Source: Isochrysis galbana (taxonomy: Eukaryota; Haptophyta; Isochrysidales; Isochrysidaceae). From it: a stretch of DNA of 64,000 nucleotides. Shown one piece after another: positions 10,389 to 21,058 of the stretch. Below the pieces are notes generated by a model, which saw only the letters and a list, made by a program, of their open reading frames with translations, did no database searches and was not told the DNA's origin. Position 1 is the first letter of the stretch; each line of letters begins with the position of its first letter. The position numbers were made by a program, and so were the translations under genes. The stretch lies in contig CM030941.1 in the NCBI GenBank assembly GCA_018136815.1, forward strand, positions 610,939 through 674,938. Direction: 5' to 3'.

Positions 10389-11378
10389 TCCCGCCGACGG
10401 CGCCGGCGGCCCACTTAGTAGTGAAACCCCGTAGCCGCAGCTCGCAGAGTGACGCCAGCCCCCCCCCCCCCTTCCCCTTCCACCCCCCTCCCCGGCGCGA
10501 GGAAGCTTCCTCCCCCCCCTTCCTTTCTCTCTCTCCCCCCCCCCCCCACCTTCATTCTCTCTCTCCCCCCCCCCCCCCCTCCTTTCTCTCTCCCCTTCCC
10601 CCCCCCATCCCATCCCCCCCCCCCCCCGCCCCCCCCCCTTCCCCCCCCCTCCCCCCCCGCCCATAGGGATCGTCGCTCGCCGGCACCGCTGCAGTCCCAT
10701 CCACACCCTCTCTGAACTCTCGCCGGATACGGATAAATTTACACACCGTCTCATCGTCTCTTGCGTACTCGTACTCTAGAGTAGATCAGGTTGGCTCCGG
10801 CCAGAAGTTCGAGAATTTTTTTTGAAATTTGGGTGGATCTAGGCGATCCTACTAAAAAAGAAATTTGACCGAAATTTGGGTGCCGAAGCCTCGAAACTTT
10901 GTCGCACGGGCGCATGGCACCTACTACCCGTACCCCGCAGCAGCTGGCCGCTGGCCGGCCGTTCATCGCGGAAGGGACCCAGGCGCCACTCCTTGCAAGG
11001 GCAGGGCGAGGGCGCGGAGGAGTGCAGCTCTCAGCCCTCTTCCTCTTCCTCCCGTCGGGCGTCGCAAGTAGTGGAGTTGGACCTCCTTGTAGTGCGAAAT
11101 TTTCCTGAACGGCAGCGGCTCGCCGCTGCCCTCTCACACCTGCCTTTGTCTATCTCAGGGAGCGCATGGAGGGCGGCTGCCAGGACTCATTTGACTGCTC
11201 CCAGATGCAGATCGATGTACTGGATGTTGGACGTTGTGCACGTCTTTGACCGCCGTCATTTGCGGCGTCTCACGCCACTCCCGCTTCCGTGGATGCCTGG
11301 GCTTGCCTCACCCCCCTTGGGATGCCTGATGATGAGGGGGGCATAAATGCCAAAACTCTGAAGGCTGAGCTGAGGTGC
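10389..11378. other. Intergenic, C-homopolymer-rich
   Basis: Numerous C-runs of 8-14 between 10455 and 10660. Beyond 10750 the sequence is ordinary, with a repeated word GAAATTTGGGTG (10833 and 10872). No gene supported. Confidence 0.4.
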
Positions 11379-11443
11379 CGTTCCGTCAATTGTGGGACAT
11401 CAGTCGTCAGTCGAATTGAGCGATCAAATGTCCACAGTTGCAC
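11379..11443. repeat. CGTTCCGTCAATT...ATGTCCA short dispersed repeat
   Basis: Second copy; contains a CAGTCGTCAGTCG doubling absent from the other two. Directly precedes the 160-bp tandem repeat, the same order as at 63804-64000. Confidence 0.75.
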
Positions 11444-11574
11444 AGTTGTATATAGAGCAGTATTTTAAAATTAAATGAAGACTAGCATAACAACTTTTTT
11501 CTCTGCTTTTCCCCGCGGTGCATGTTCCCCCGAGGGGGACGCCGTGTCAACGCTTTTCCTCTAAGGTCTAAGGC

Positions 11575-11945
11575 CGACAACTACATAAACACGCAATTTA
11601 AGAGATATTTCGCACGTAGCATCTGTGATGAGTTGCAATCACATCGTGCACGCCGTGGATGCGCACGGCGCGATGTGCCTCGGTCCCCCCGCGGGGGCGC
11701 CGTGCGTGCGCATAGCAGCTTGTTTCTCTGCGGTTCACAATTACATAAACACGCCGTATAAGAGAAATGTCTCAGGGGAAGGGTGTGCTGATGAGTTGCA
11801 ATCACCCATGTGCACGCCGTGGATGCGCACGGCGCGATGTGCCTCGGTCCCCCCGCGGGGGTGCCGTGCGTGCGCATAGCAGCTTGTTTCTCTGCGGTTC
11901 ACCATTACATAAACACGCCGTATAAGAGAAATGTCCCAGGGACCC
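11575..11945. repeat. Tandem repeat, about 160-164 bp unit, 2.3 copies
   Basis: The word ACATAAACACGC recurs at about 11583, 11743 and 11907. Between occurrences are GATGAGTTGCAATCAC, CACGCCGTGGATGCGCACGG and CCCCGCGGGGGCGCCGTGCG in the same order. A further copy starts at about 63930 and runs off the window end. Confidence 0.9.
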
Positions 11946-13070
11946 ATCACCGCCCTCTGCACTGCCAAATTCGCCCTCGCCGCCGCGCGCGGACCCCGTC
12001 ACCACTGCACCCGTGCCCAAGCCTCCCCAAGTATCTTCACCCGCTACCCAAGTCGATAGGCCGCCTACGGACGCGTGGGTTGCCAAGGATGGAGTCTCAG
12101 GAGCCTTACCCGGATGCGGATCCTGGGGCCAGTCCATCTCCACACGGATGCACGACCACGAGGTCCCAACCGAGGTTTTGACAAAAGTTTTGAATGTGAA
12201 GAGCATCTCCGCAGAAGTGGGGAATGCAGTCGATCTCCGACGGTCGTAGATCGCACGTCGCGACGTGCGCTCCGTCCGGCGAGTAGGAACATCGAAGACA
12301 CGACCCCGCTAGCTTCACCGACGACTAGAACGCTGGGTGGAGGGGAATCCCCTCGGCCGCGTCGAGCATCACGGCGTCGTGGATCGCCGCTTACTCCGCG
12401 CAAAGCTCGTCAAAATGAGTCGGCAACACGGCCGAGGGTGATGAATGAGTGCTCGCGTCCGGCCGCCGCAAGGCGAGAGCAGCTTCGGCTAGATGGATGG
12501 CGGGGCAAGATGACAGGCTAAATGGAAATTGCGGAGGGAGCGGGGGTAAAAAACAACTGGACATCGGGTTGTATCTTCTCCTCTCTTAAAGATGTCCTTT
12601 ACTTCCTCGAATAAGCTAAGAACCCATTTGGTTGTGCAACAAATCGCCCAATAAGGCACGAATGGCCCCCGCCGCCTGGTGCTGCCGGGCTGCGCAACCC
12701 ACACGCACACACAATGAGCGCTGCTGCTTAGCACCGTGCACGTGCATCGGATCTACTCTATGAGCTCTGCGACGTCGCGCATAGCTGCGCAGTAGATGCA
12801 TGCGCGCGCACACTGCAATATCAGGGAAAGCACCCATCCTCTGGCCTGCCTTCTCCTCGGCACGCTTTTCGGGAGCGAAGCACTTGAACGTGGCCACAAC
12901 AAAGCAAGCCTCGGATCGGCAACTCCGACCCGAAGACAGCCGCTTCATTGCAGCTCTTGGGACCGAGACTCAGGAGTCCTGGCCGAATAAGCACATGGAT
13001 GGCATAGAACAATCAAGGCACATAACCGGCGAGCGTCCTAAATGGCAACGTGTCTCTTGGGAGGAGCGGC
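11946..13070. other. Intergenic; one weak protein-like frame
   Basis: On the minus strand at about 12106-12318 a frame includes SCLRCSYSPDGAHVATCD, which resembles one WD40 blade but is isolated and broken upstream by a stop. No intact gene is supported. Confidence 0.35.
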
Positions 13071-14432
13071 CTATGCGGTGCGGCGGACGTCATGTGGAGC
13101 GAGCTCGCTCCGTGGGCGGCTCCGCACGAGGAGAAGCTGATCGAGGTGAGACAACCCTGCCAGTAGCCCAGGCTGGACCCGCCCGTGGAAGGAGTCCAGA
13201 TCGACCACCGACCAGCTAATTCGGCGGCTTACCGCCCCCGAGCGGTTGGCCAATCTTCGAGGACGGCGCAAAGGAGAGCACCTAAGGAAGGGCGTGCGCG
13301 GAGGGGGCGGAGGGCGGCGACGAGTTATGCGACACCGAGGGTGACTTTCGCGTCCGCCGCCCACGTCCAGAGCCGCTTCCACCCTGCTGAAAGCCACCAC
13401 ACCACCGGCCTGCGAGCGCGCGGACATGGCAGGCGCGGCGGCCTCACCGCAATGAGCGCAAGTGGTAGCGGGAGTACGGCGAGGCCCTCATCGGCCCAGC
13501 CTTGCTGAAGCGCGCTCATCGTGGTCTGCTGGTAGTCCATGATCATAGAGAAGGCGTCGAGTCTGTGATGGTAGCACCGATCGTCAGTAGGCAGCGGCGA
13601 CCATGGGGTGTCAGGTGGCGGCGGCCAGGGGCCCTGCGGTCGCCGCGCTTCCAGCGCACCGAAAGAAGAGGTACAGCGAGAGCGCGTTAAGCGAGCCTGG
13701 GAATATGGCGTATCCGGTGAGGATAGTCCGCCGGCCGGCGGCCAGGTCAGCCTCGAACTTTTCCGCGGCAAACGAGCCGTCGGGATTCTCATATGCAGCG
13801 CGGGCCTCGTCGGCGAGGCCCATTCCCACGATGCTTGATTGCGAGCGGCATAGCGCCTACACGCCCGCGCCCAGGGAGGTCGGTGGGTGAGCGGGAGGGT
13901 GGGCGGGTGATCGCGCTCGCTCCCGCGAAGGCTCGTGCGCGTACAGGGCGGGGTCAGCGTTCAGGCCGGCGCGGAGTGTGCGCACATCGAAGACGATATC
14001 GCACGCGAGCTCAGAGACGGGCTCCCGGTTGAGCTCTGCCACGCTAGCGCCCACCGAGGCGGCCATCTTGGCGTTGCGGAATGGGAGCGAGCCGACGTTC
14101 TCCTTGAATAGGAAGCGCTGCGCCTGGTTGCGCTTCTTGCACGCCGCCCGGCGCATCGGCGTGCGATCTGGCGAGACGCGCACCCCAGAGCGCCGGAACT
14201 CGAGGTATCCGTCAGTCGGATCGTAGCGGTCGAGATCTCTCGCGACCCCAATCTCATTCCACTGCGCTTGCGAGCTCCAGCGGCCGAGGACGTTGACGAC
14301 CTCTCGCGCCGTGGCACGCTCGCCCATCGACAGGTAGTCCTTCGCGCGGCAGAACGTGCGCTCGCCCAGCGGTGCCAGTGCGGCAGCGGCGGAGCTGCCG
14401 AGCAGCAGCAGCGCGAGCGGCGCCGCGACCAT
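13071..14432 (-). CDS. Unknown protein with signal-type N-terminus, four exons
   Basis: Exon 1 13945-14432, exon 2 13660-13833, exon 3 13448-13562 and a tentative exon 4 13071-13136. Introns are 111, 97 and 311 nt, all GT-AG; phases agree at every junction. The first three exons encode 259 residues. They begin MVAAPLALLLLGSSAAAALA, a signal peptide or the first half of a plastid presequence. Then come a charged region with AKDYLSMGERATAREVVNVL and YDPTDGYLEFRRSGVRVSP. The joined sequence AAYENPDGSFAAEKFEADLA and TILTGYAIFPGSLNALSLYL suggests a membrane-associated tail. I do not recognise the family. The last exon is uncertain: without that splice the frame would run on to a stop at 13325. Confidence 0.7.
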
Positions 14433-14980
14433 CGGAGCAAGTGGGCTCGGCCTCCTCGTCCCACAACCTCTACTTTAAAGTAGCTATGGGTGGATTGTGG
14501 ATTCCTCTGTTCGAGAATAACCTGACCGTTGCCCGTAGGATGTAGGATACCACTTGAAGGGCGGTGAAACAGTGATTTATTGGGCTGCATTTTGGACCGT
14601 TCTCCAAAGCCCAAGAAAAACTCTCGGGGGGCTTACCTGCCGCCACGATAATGGCCGAGGAAAATGTTGGCGCGGGTTTTACCTTTCCCCCTCCCCCCCC
14701 CTCGCCCCCCCTCCAGCCTCTAGCCTCTAGGTCTAGGTCCTAGTAGGTCCTAGGTCTAGGTCGCAGTCCGTCGAGTCCAAAGAGGACCATGTAATTTTCT
14801 TTGTAGAAATTCACAATTGCAATAAAAATTACTTTGGTTTATCTGTAGTTTAAAAATATAAATATGGTTTTGAACATTATAATACATATTGCTGCATATT
14901 GTAACTTGTAACAGTATACACTACTTATAATTACAATTAAAAATTAAAATCAAAACAAGTTTCAAAACCAGTGCAACGCT
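14433..14980. other. Intergenic, AT-rich stretch
   Basis: From about 14790 to 14960 base composition drops sharply to AT-rich (many TAAAAATT and ATTACAATT words), unlike the GC-rich surroundings. It borders the AT-rich ORF to the right and may belong to the same foreign segment. Confidence 0.45.
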
Positions 14981-15739
14981 TCACCTTCTTCGCCGCGTCC
15001 AGGCGCCTTCCGAAGGCGCGCGCTTGCGGTCGTTCCTCCACCCCCTCCGCCCGCCGTCGCTTCCTCGCTTCCTCCTCCCCCTCCTCCTCCTCCTCCTCCT
15101 CCCCCCTCCCTTCGCCATGGGCCAGTACTTCGTCTTTGTGGCAGAGCGACCGGGATGCCGCGTGTACGAGCAGATCTGGAACGCGGCGGGGGGTTCAATC
15201 TTTACGGGAGCTGAACCCGAACCGATAAGCGGCCTTTTGTTTTCAATCTTTACTTGGGAAGCTGAACCCGAATCGACACCTTCTAACAATTCTTGGAGGT
15301 GGGGAATTAATTCCAAATTGACATAAGTTTTGATTGTACCCAGCAGAACGTCACGACTCATATCGAGGATTGTTTTCTCAGTGAATTTATTGCTCAAGAG
15401 AGTGTGTCTAATATAAACCGATGTGAATGGTTTATCAATCTCGCAAATGGTGTGTAAGGTGTCTTCAATTTTCGTATTGTGCTTGAAATTGAATACATTG
15501 AATAAGAACTGACATTCTTCAGTGTACGTCAACAAACTTAGGTCGGCCAGGGAGCCCCCAACCGGCGGCGGCGGACTGATGCTGTCCAGTGCTTCCGCTA
15601 TAACCTGCATGGCAGTTTTAGAATTGGCATATGGAAAGAGAGGTGTGATGAATTTTTTAAAGTTCTCGTCAATCTTTTTTTTGATCCATTCCAATCGCTT
15701 CAGTACTATATCAGCAGGCGCCCTTCCATTTGTAGACAT
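14981..15739 (-). CDS. AT-rich orphan ORF, possibly foreign
   Basis: 252 codons from ATG 15739. The first ~165 residues read as a soluble helical protein (MSTNGRAPADIVLKRLEWIK at the start; TYTEECQFLFNVFNFKHNTK; MSRDVLLGTIKTYVNLELIP). A doubled SGSA-x-VKIEN/P segment follows, matching a ~45-bp direct repeat at 15198-15275. Coding DNA here is far richer in A/T than the other genes of the window. The last ~65 codons become GC-rich and Arg/Gly-rich and are probably not coding. On the opposite strand the GC-rich side carries a plausible host segment (MGQYFVFVAERPGCRVYEQI at 15117), as though a host gene were broken by this AT-rich insertion. Family unknown. Viral or other mobile origin is a guess. 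Confidence 0.45.
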   Translation of the reverse strand: MSTNGRAPADIVLKRLEWIKKKIDENFKKFITPLFPYANSKTAMQVIAEALDSISPPPPVGGSLADLSLLTYTEECQFLFNVFNFKHNTKIEDTLHTICEIDKPFTSVYIRHTLLSNKFTEKTILDMSRDVLLGTIKTYVNLELIPHLQELLEGVDSGSASQVKIENKRPLIGSGSAPVKIEPPAAFQICSYTRHPGRSATKTKYWPMAKGGGRRRRRRRGRRKRGSDGGRRGWRNDRKRAPSEGAWTRRRR

Positions 15740-17287
15740 GGTTGAGCACTGTGAGGTGGGTGTCTGCCTTTACTCAAATACTAGAAGATTTTTTGGTACC
15801 GGGAGCGTATTTGGAAACGAGGGGTACCAAACGAAGGCATACGACCTCGGGCGGGAATCACCTTCCAGGAGCACTCCGGAGTCGAGGGGGCGGAGGGAGA
15901 GGTGGGGTCGACAAAGAGGGAGAGCAGGGGCGCAGGGACAGGGCGCAGGGGCAGGAGGGGTACCTGTGACGCGGCCGAGACTGGGGCCGCCCCCGCGCCT
16001 TCACCCTCCCTCGCCCTCCCACCCCTAGGATTGGGACTCCCTCGTGGTGGCCCCGCATCGCGTATTTGGAAACGAGGGGTACCAAATGAAGGCAAACGAC
16101 CTCGCCTCCGCTACCATGTGATGGGCTGTGTAGAGCTGTGGCTGTGGTGCGGCTGGGTGTGAGTGGGAGGTGAGAAGTAACATGGGATGTATGGCTCACC
16201 TGGAGCGTGGGAGGGGAGACAACAGGGAGCGAAGGAGCACACGGGGACGGGGGGGCTGGGATCGTGGGCACACTCTCGGTCGACATGGGGCGTCGCAGCA
16301 CAAGGACGGGGACGAGGAGCAGACGGGAGAGGCACGAGGGGGCGCGGCGACGCTGAGCGTACTTGGGACACCGAGGAAAACGTCACGCGCGGGGGGAAGG
16401 GGGAATCGCGCGGGAAAGATAGACACAGAAGGGGGTCGGAAAACTAAGGAAGCACTCGGGGAGAGACGGGAAGGGGGAGAGGGGAGAGGGCTTCCGCGGG
16501 GAAGCCGGGAGAGGAGCAGAGAAAAGGGACGGACCACGGACCGAATCGGGACGACGGGGAGGGGGGAGAAGGGAACTGGGGCGCGGCCACAGAGAGGGAG
16601 TCGCGCGGGAAACCTAAGAAGAAGATGTACGGGGGGGAAGTGTACAAAGGGCCCCCCTTTTACCCGCAACATCTGGCATCAATCCAAATAGGGGGGGGGC
16701 CAAGCGGCCGATTTCGACGCAGTGCGCGGGGGCGGCGGGCGCGATTGGCGTGGCTGTGAGGGCGGCATACCGCACTTTGGTGCTTAGTAGCGGCATCCAT
16801 TTGGTGAGCGGTGACTGGAACGGCCTCGTGGCGCCTCCGGTCGCGGGTCGAAGTTGGGTTCTCGAGCCCTTGGTGTTTTTAGCGGTTAGCGTCTTTAGTT
16901 TTTGCGATACTTACGTCTTACGTCGTACGACGTTCAAGTCCAAGTCCATGATCCATGAAAAAAACATAGTGAAAATATATTGCTGTGCGTATAGAACCAG
17001 GATCTTTGGTCCGGGTCAGCTGCCGATGCCCATGGTTTCGTGTTTCGCTGCGAGAGGCGCGCATGAAGGCCATCGGTTAAATACTACCGGAGGGGGGCCT
17101 GAAATATATTTCCGCACGGCCATCAGAGGTCAGAGGTCAGAGGCCTGAAATCGGAATTGGGTATTTTTCGAAAATTTTGCCGGAAGACCCCCGGTTTTTT
17201 TTGCTGATCTCCCAAACCAGAACCTATAGGGAGCTTATTTAGGCCTTCATTTGCCCATTACCGATGTTGCCCTCCGCACCCCCCTAG
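15740..17287. other. Intergenic, purine-rich; short repeated motif
   Basis: The words GGAAACGAGGGGTACCAAA and GAAGGCA(A/T)ACGACCTC occur at about 15812-15850 and again at 16067-16105; a related inverted pair lies at 49350-49400. From 16150 to 16640 the plus strand is strongly purine-rich, a style seen again at 41000-41530. No gene supported. Confidence 0.4.
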
Positions 17288-17520
17288 TGAGTGACCGGGC
17301 TACAAACTGCGCAAAACACGAACTAGAGCTTGGCAGTTATACTACTACGAACGCCAGCGAAGCAATAGGCAATAAGGAAGGGCAGAGCCAAAAACCCATA
17401 AGACATTCCATATTCCTCTTTCCTGCGTTTCTGCACACTGCGCAAAAGACGAACCAGAGCCTGGCAGTTATACTACGAACACCAGCGAAGGCATAGGGAA
17501 GGGCAGAGCCAAAACCCCTG
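17288..17520. repeat. Direct duplication downstream of tRNA gene
   Basis: Two diverged copies, about 17298-17402 and 17440-17513, sharing ACTGCGCAAAA-ACGAAC, GGCAGTTATACTAC, CCAGCGAAG and GGGCAGAGCCAAAA. They lie on the 3' side of the minus-strand tRNA gene. Confidence 0.75.
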
Positions 17521-17535
17521 TAAAAAGCAAAAAAT

Positions 17536-17616
17536 GATGCCAAGGGGATTCGAACCCCTGCCCATTGCTGGAACGGCGCCTGAAGCCGCCGCCTTGGACC
17601 GCTCGGCCATAGCATC
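17536..17616 (-). tRNA. tRNA-Leu (anticodon CAG)
   Basis: 81 nt, class II. Acceptor stem GATGCTA pairs with TGGCATC. The D stem is GCC/GGC. The anticodon stem GCGGC/GCCGT encloses loop TTCAGGC, giving anticodon CAG. The long variable arm, a T arm AGGGG-TTCGAAT-CCCCT and no encoded CCA fit a nuclear tRNA-Leu reading CUG. No intron. A T6 run immediately after the gene on the minus strand (17529-17534) is a good Pol III terminator. Internal A and B boxes (TGGCCGAGCGG, GGTTCGAATCC) are intact. Confidence 0.95.
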
Positions 17617-18461
17617 TGAAAGTATACCTCAACCAATGGAACATGTGCTCATATACCCTGTAACACCTTCCCGGGGGACAGGTGTTACAAGGGCATCAGC
17701 AAGATCAGATTCCCTTTTGAGCTTTTGAGCACTCTCTGCAGTGTGGCCTTCTAGCTGTCTCACTTGTCTCAGCGTCTTCCGCGTTGGTGCAATTTCTTTG
17801 CGGCGGTTGCACACTGGCGCCACAAGTCACAAGTGCAAGTGCAAGTGCACTTGACAAGTGACAAAAGTCGTGTAGAGTGTATAGAGTGTGAGTGTAGAGT
17901 GTAGAGTGTAGACTGTAGAGTGAATAATAGCTAATAGCCCGGTCACTCACTCTTTTTAATCACTATTTTCCACCTCTCCTCTCTCCTGGGTGTCCAAGGA
18001 TTCCGCAGGTGTCGCATCCGCGATCGACCTTTTTGTTTTTGTTTTAGAAGTTGAAGTTGTCTGCGTTTCTATTTCTATGTCCCCTCCTTGTAGGTTAGCC
18101 ACTAGTCACCGTCGCAGGATCCTACGTTCGCCCATTCGCCCTCTTTGCCCACGCCTCCTTTGCCGCCTCCCTTGTTGCCTGCTTGCCCCTCACCTGGCTT
18201 ACCTCCTTGCGTGCTCCTAGCTCCTAGCTCCTAGCGTTTTTATTTTTAGGCTGAGTCACGCGCTCAGCGCTCAGGTATCGCCGGTGCAAGGAACCGCCCC
18301 CTTGTGTGACCCTGATTCCCCCTCAGGTGTTGGTCGTTGGATTATATCGTGGTGCTATTTTACATCGGTCTTCAAAAAACTATTGTTATTATAGTTTGAA
18401 CTATGGACTATGGAGCGTGCCGCGACCGCTCCCGACCGAGCCTCAGGCGCCCCTCGCCACT
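17617..18461. other. Intergenic; possible second LTR family
   Basis: A run of TAGAGTGTAGAGTG units lies at 17870-17925 and a (GCAAGT)n-like run at 17830-17860. At 18009 the word TGTCGCATCCGCGATCGAC resembles the LTR start at 18462 and recurs at 60765. Its other end was not found, so it is not called as an element. Confidence 0.4.
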
Positions 18462-19280
18462 TGTCGCATTCGCGAATCGACACTCGTTAGGCTTCTCTCT
18501 TCTCTTCGTCATTCGGTATTTATCGTTATAATTCTCTGCTTTCTCTCGTTCTCGGTCGAAAGCTTCGCTTGGACGCATAGGATCTTGGGTTGTTTGTGGT
18601 TTCTTTCTCTCGAATAAGAGAAGGGAAGTTTCCCCACCTTTCTTCCTCCTAGGTGCTTCGCAAATAGATTTAATTCGCTACTTCCCCGCGTTTCTCTATC
18701 TACTTCAGTGATTGCAATCAGGTTTAATTTGCAATCTCTTCGCATCTCCCCCTTAGGCACACCGCACTTCTTTCGTCTTATTCGATAGGTCTCTTGGAAT
18801 CCTGTGCGGCAGGATTGCCCTTCGTTTCCGTTATGGTGCGATTTCCCTTCCAGACGGGATCGCCGACAGATCGCCTTCTGATCGTCGTCCGTCGTCGTCT
18901 GGCCGGAGTGTTTGGGTTTGATTTCAGTCGAGTTACGTGAGAAAGTCGTGGGGCGAGAGTCGGGGTGTTTTCCTGGGTGTCTCTGTCCGTCGTCCTGTCG
19001 TCAGTCGTCATCCGTCGCACTCGCTCTCGTCGCTCTCGCTCTCGTAACACTCATACCCTACAATCTCTCCTCGCCTCGCCAGCCCCTGCCATCACAGCCC
19101 TTCTCACACTCACCCTCGCCTCTCACCGCTCGCTCGATGTCGCTCTCGCCGCCGTCCTCGCCCTCGCTCAAGCCTGCCTGCCCGCCTTCCTCTGCTGACG
19201 GGCTTTCCCTCGCCGCGCCTGCCGCCGGCTTCGCCCCTTCCTCATTGCCCTCAGGCCCTATGGGCCATCACAATTCGTCA
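18462..19280 (+). mobile_element. Solo LTR, copy 1 (819 bp)
   Basis: Starts TGTCGCATTCGCGAATCGAC and ends CAATTCGTCA, i.e. TG...CA. It is flanked by the 5-bp duplication CCACT (18457-18461 and 19281-19285). The same sequence with other flanks occurs at 35083-36199. No internal retrotransposon region adjoins it, so it is a recombined solo LTR. Confidence 0.85.
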
Positions 19281-20017
19281 CCACTGTGCCCCACCTGGGA
19301 CGCCCCACGCCGCCCGAGGCGGCTCTTCAGAAAGCCCTCTCAAAGCCCATCCAGCCCATCCTAACCACACCCGCGCGAGCGCGAGCGCGCGGGGTGGCGA
19401 GCACTGGCACCGAACAGGTTGCCACTATGGCTCTGCGTAACATGCAGGGGGTCTTTGAGACCCCCTCCAACTCCAACAGTGGGAATCCCTCCCCATCCAA
19501 GAGCACCTCATGTGAGAGGGCAGCTCAGCTGCCCTCCCCATGGTGGAAACCTCTACCAGCTCAGTGCACCCATCATGGGAGGGCACTTCACAACCATCAA
19601 TCTTCCATGGAGAGCACCCCATGCCTCTGTTTCCCAACATGTTGACACACTTGTTTCCTTCACGCCGAGCGCGCCCGGCTTTCGCTCTCCCACCCTCCCA
19701 TCCCGTTCTTGCTGTGCGTGTACGTGTAGAGATAAAGCTTATCACTACAAGGTAAACACATCCATCCCGGGCTAGCTAGTCAGTGTGCGTAGTGTGAACT
19801 CCGAGAAGCTCTGGGGCTCCCGGCGAGAGAGTTGGGAGGACGGACCGAGCGAGCGCCCACGCGCAGGTCCGCGCCGCAGCCGCCCCTTCTCTCCTCCCCC
19901 CTCCCCTTCCGTGTAGCTCATAAGAAGCACCTCGTCTTTCATACGGGGTTCTGCTGCTGAGCGGCGTGGCTTCGCGTGGCAGCGGATGGCCGCCGTCTGT
20001 CGGAAGCGCCGCCGCGC
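19281..20017. other. Intergenic 5' of glycosyltransferase gene
   Basis: No gene recognised. The stop TGA at about 19958 closes the glycosyltransferase frame upstream, so any further N-terminal part would have to come from an upstream exon that I could not identify. Confidence 0.35.
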
Positions 20018-21058
20018 ATGCCGGTGGTGCACGCAATCGACTTTGCGCCGGCGAGCCGTGCGGTGTACGGTGTGGTGCTGACCGTGCATAACCGAGCGGC
20101 GAGCCTCAACTTCACGCTTCCCTCACTCCTCACCACTGTGGCTGGCTCGTGGGAGCTCGCAGTTGTGCTCGATGACTGCACTGATGACTCTCGTGCTGTG
20201 CTGCTCGAGCTTCTGCCGCGTGCGAGGCCAAGCTGTGCCGGCCCGATGGGGTGGTCGGGCTCGCTGCAGCGCATCGTGATCTACGAGACGGTAGCGACGC
20301 CCCTCTTTGAGACTGCCTCCGAGAACCTGGGCATGCGGCTGCTCGACCCGTCGCTCGCGTACCTGCTTGTGCAGACAGACGCGTATCTCGGCGAGCTTGG
20401 TTGGAATCTGGTGCTCGCGTCGGCAATGGCCGCGAACAAGCGGGTGGTGGCCGTCAGTGGCCGCTGCGTCATGCCTGGCCAGCGTTCGCATGGCGCCTGG
20501 TGCGCGGGCACACGGCGGCGACGGCGCAGCTCAGTCAGCATGAGCAAGCAGGTCACCGCACTGATGGGTATCGCTGTGCGCGGCCCCTTGCTAATGCGCG
20601 CCAGCGCCGCTCGCTCCATCGGTTTCTTCGACGATAGCTGCCATTTCCTCGGTGGCGATGACAGCGAGTTTGCCCTTCGTGCCTACGGGCGTCACGGTTG
20701 GCTTGGAGCGTACGCATACGTAGACGTCCACCAGTTGCCTTCTCTCCACTCAGCCGGCAGGAGACGCAAGAGGGATGCGCAGGCCCATCGGGTAGAGGGC
20801 GCACCACCTGACGCGTGGAGGCGTGATGGGCTCCCCAGCCAGCCACACATCACCAACGACACCAGCCGCTGCCTCTTCTGGGGACGACCGCGGCTGGCAG
20901 CCGAGGTTGAGCGACGCAACTTTGTCTCGCGCCCCGCAGATGAGCGCGATCCGTTCCAGCTGGATCTGGGCTGGCTGCGAAGGGCCTTCGCTACGGTGGA
21001 GTCTGATGGCTGCGGTGGCAACGTACCAGCCTGGCTTGTTGACTTGCTCGAAGGTTAG
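20018..21058 (+). CDS. GT-A fold (GT2-like) glycosyltransferase
   Basis: About 346 aa from ATG 20018. The N-terminal VYGVVLTVHNRAASLNFTLP segment is the nucleotide-binding start of a GT-A glycosyltransferase, followed by VVLDDCTDDS at about residues 50-58 where the sugar-nucleotide Asp pair is expected. ENLGMRLLDPSLAYLLVQTD resembles the 'N-G-x-x-x-a' plus DxD-like region. SIGFFDDSCHFLGGDDSEFA is the acceptor-side acidic motif with ED/GDD typical of GT2 enzymes. Acceptor and donor sugars cannot be told. A signal anchor is not seen; an upstream exon may supply it. A basic linker (RRRKRDAQAHRVEG) sits before the C-terminal part. Confidence 0.75.
   Translation: MPVVHAIDFAPASRAVYGVVLTVHNRAASLNFTLPSLLTTVAGSWELAVVLDDCTDDSRAVLLELLPRARPSCAGPMGWSGSLQRIVIYETVATPLFETASENLGMRLLDPSLAYLLVQTDAYLGELGWNLVLASAMAANKRVVAVSGRCVMPGQRSHGAWCAGTRRRRRSSVSMSKQVTALMGIAVRGPLLMRASAARSIGFFDDSCHFLGGDDSEFALRAYGRHGWLGAYAYVDVHQLPSLHSAGRRRKRDAQAHRVEGAPPDAWRRDGLPSQPHITNDTSRCLFWGRPRLAAEVERRNFVSRPADERDPFQLDLGWLRRAFATVESDGCGGNVPAWLVDLLEG

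Noticed and set aside
9729-10754. In-frame upstream extension of the chromate transporter
   Set aside because: Almost wholly low-complexity CT-encoded sequence; the family-like part starts after ATG 9728.
12106-12318. WD40-like segment on the minus strand
   Set aside because: A single blade-like stretch with an upstream stop and no further repeats; insufficient for a gene call.
18009-18461. Possible LTR starting TGTCGCATCCGCG
   Set aside because: No matching CA end and no target duplication were found here or at 60765.
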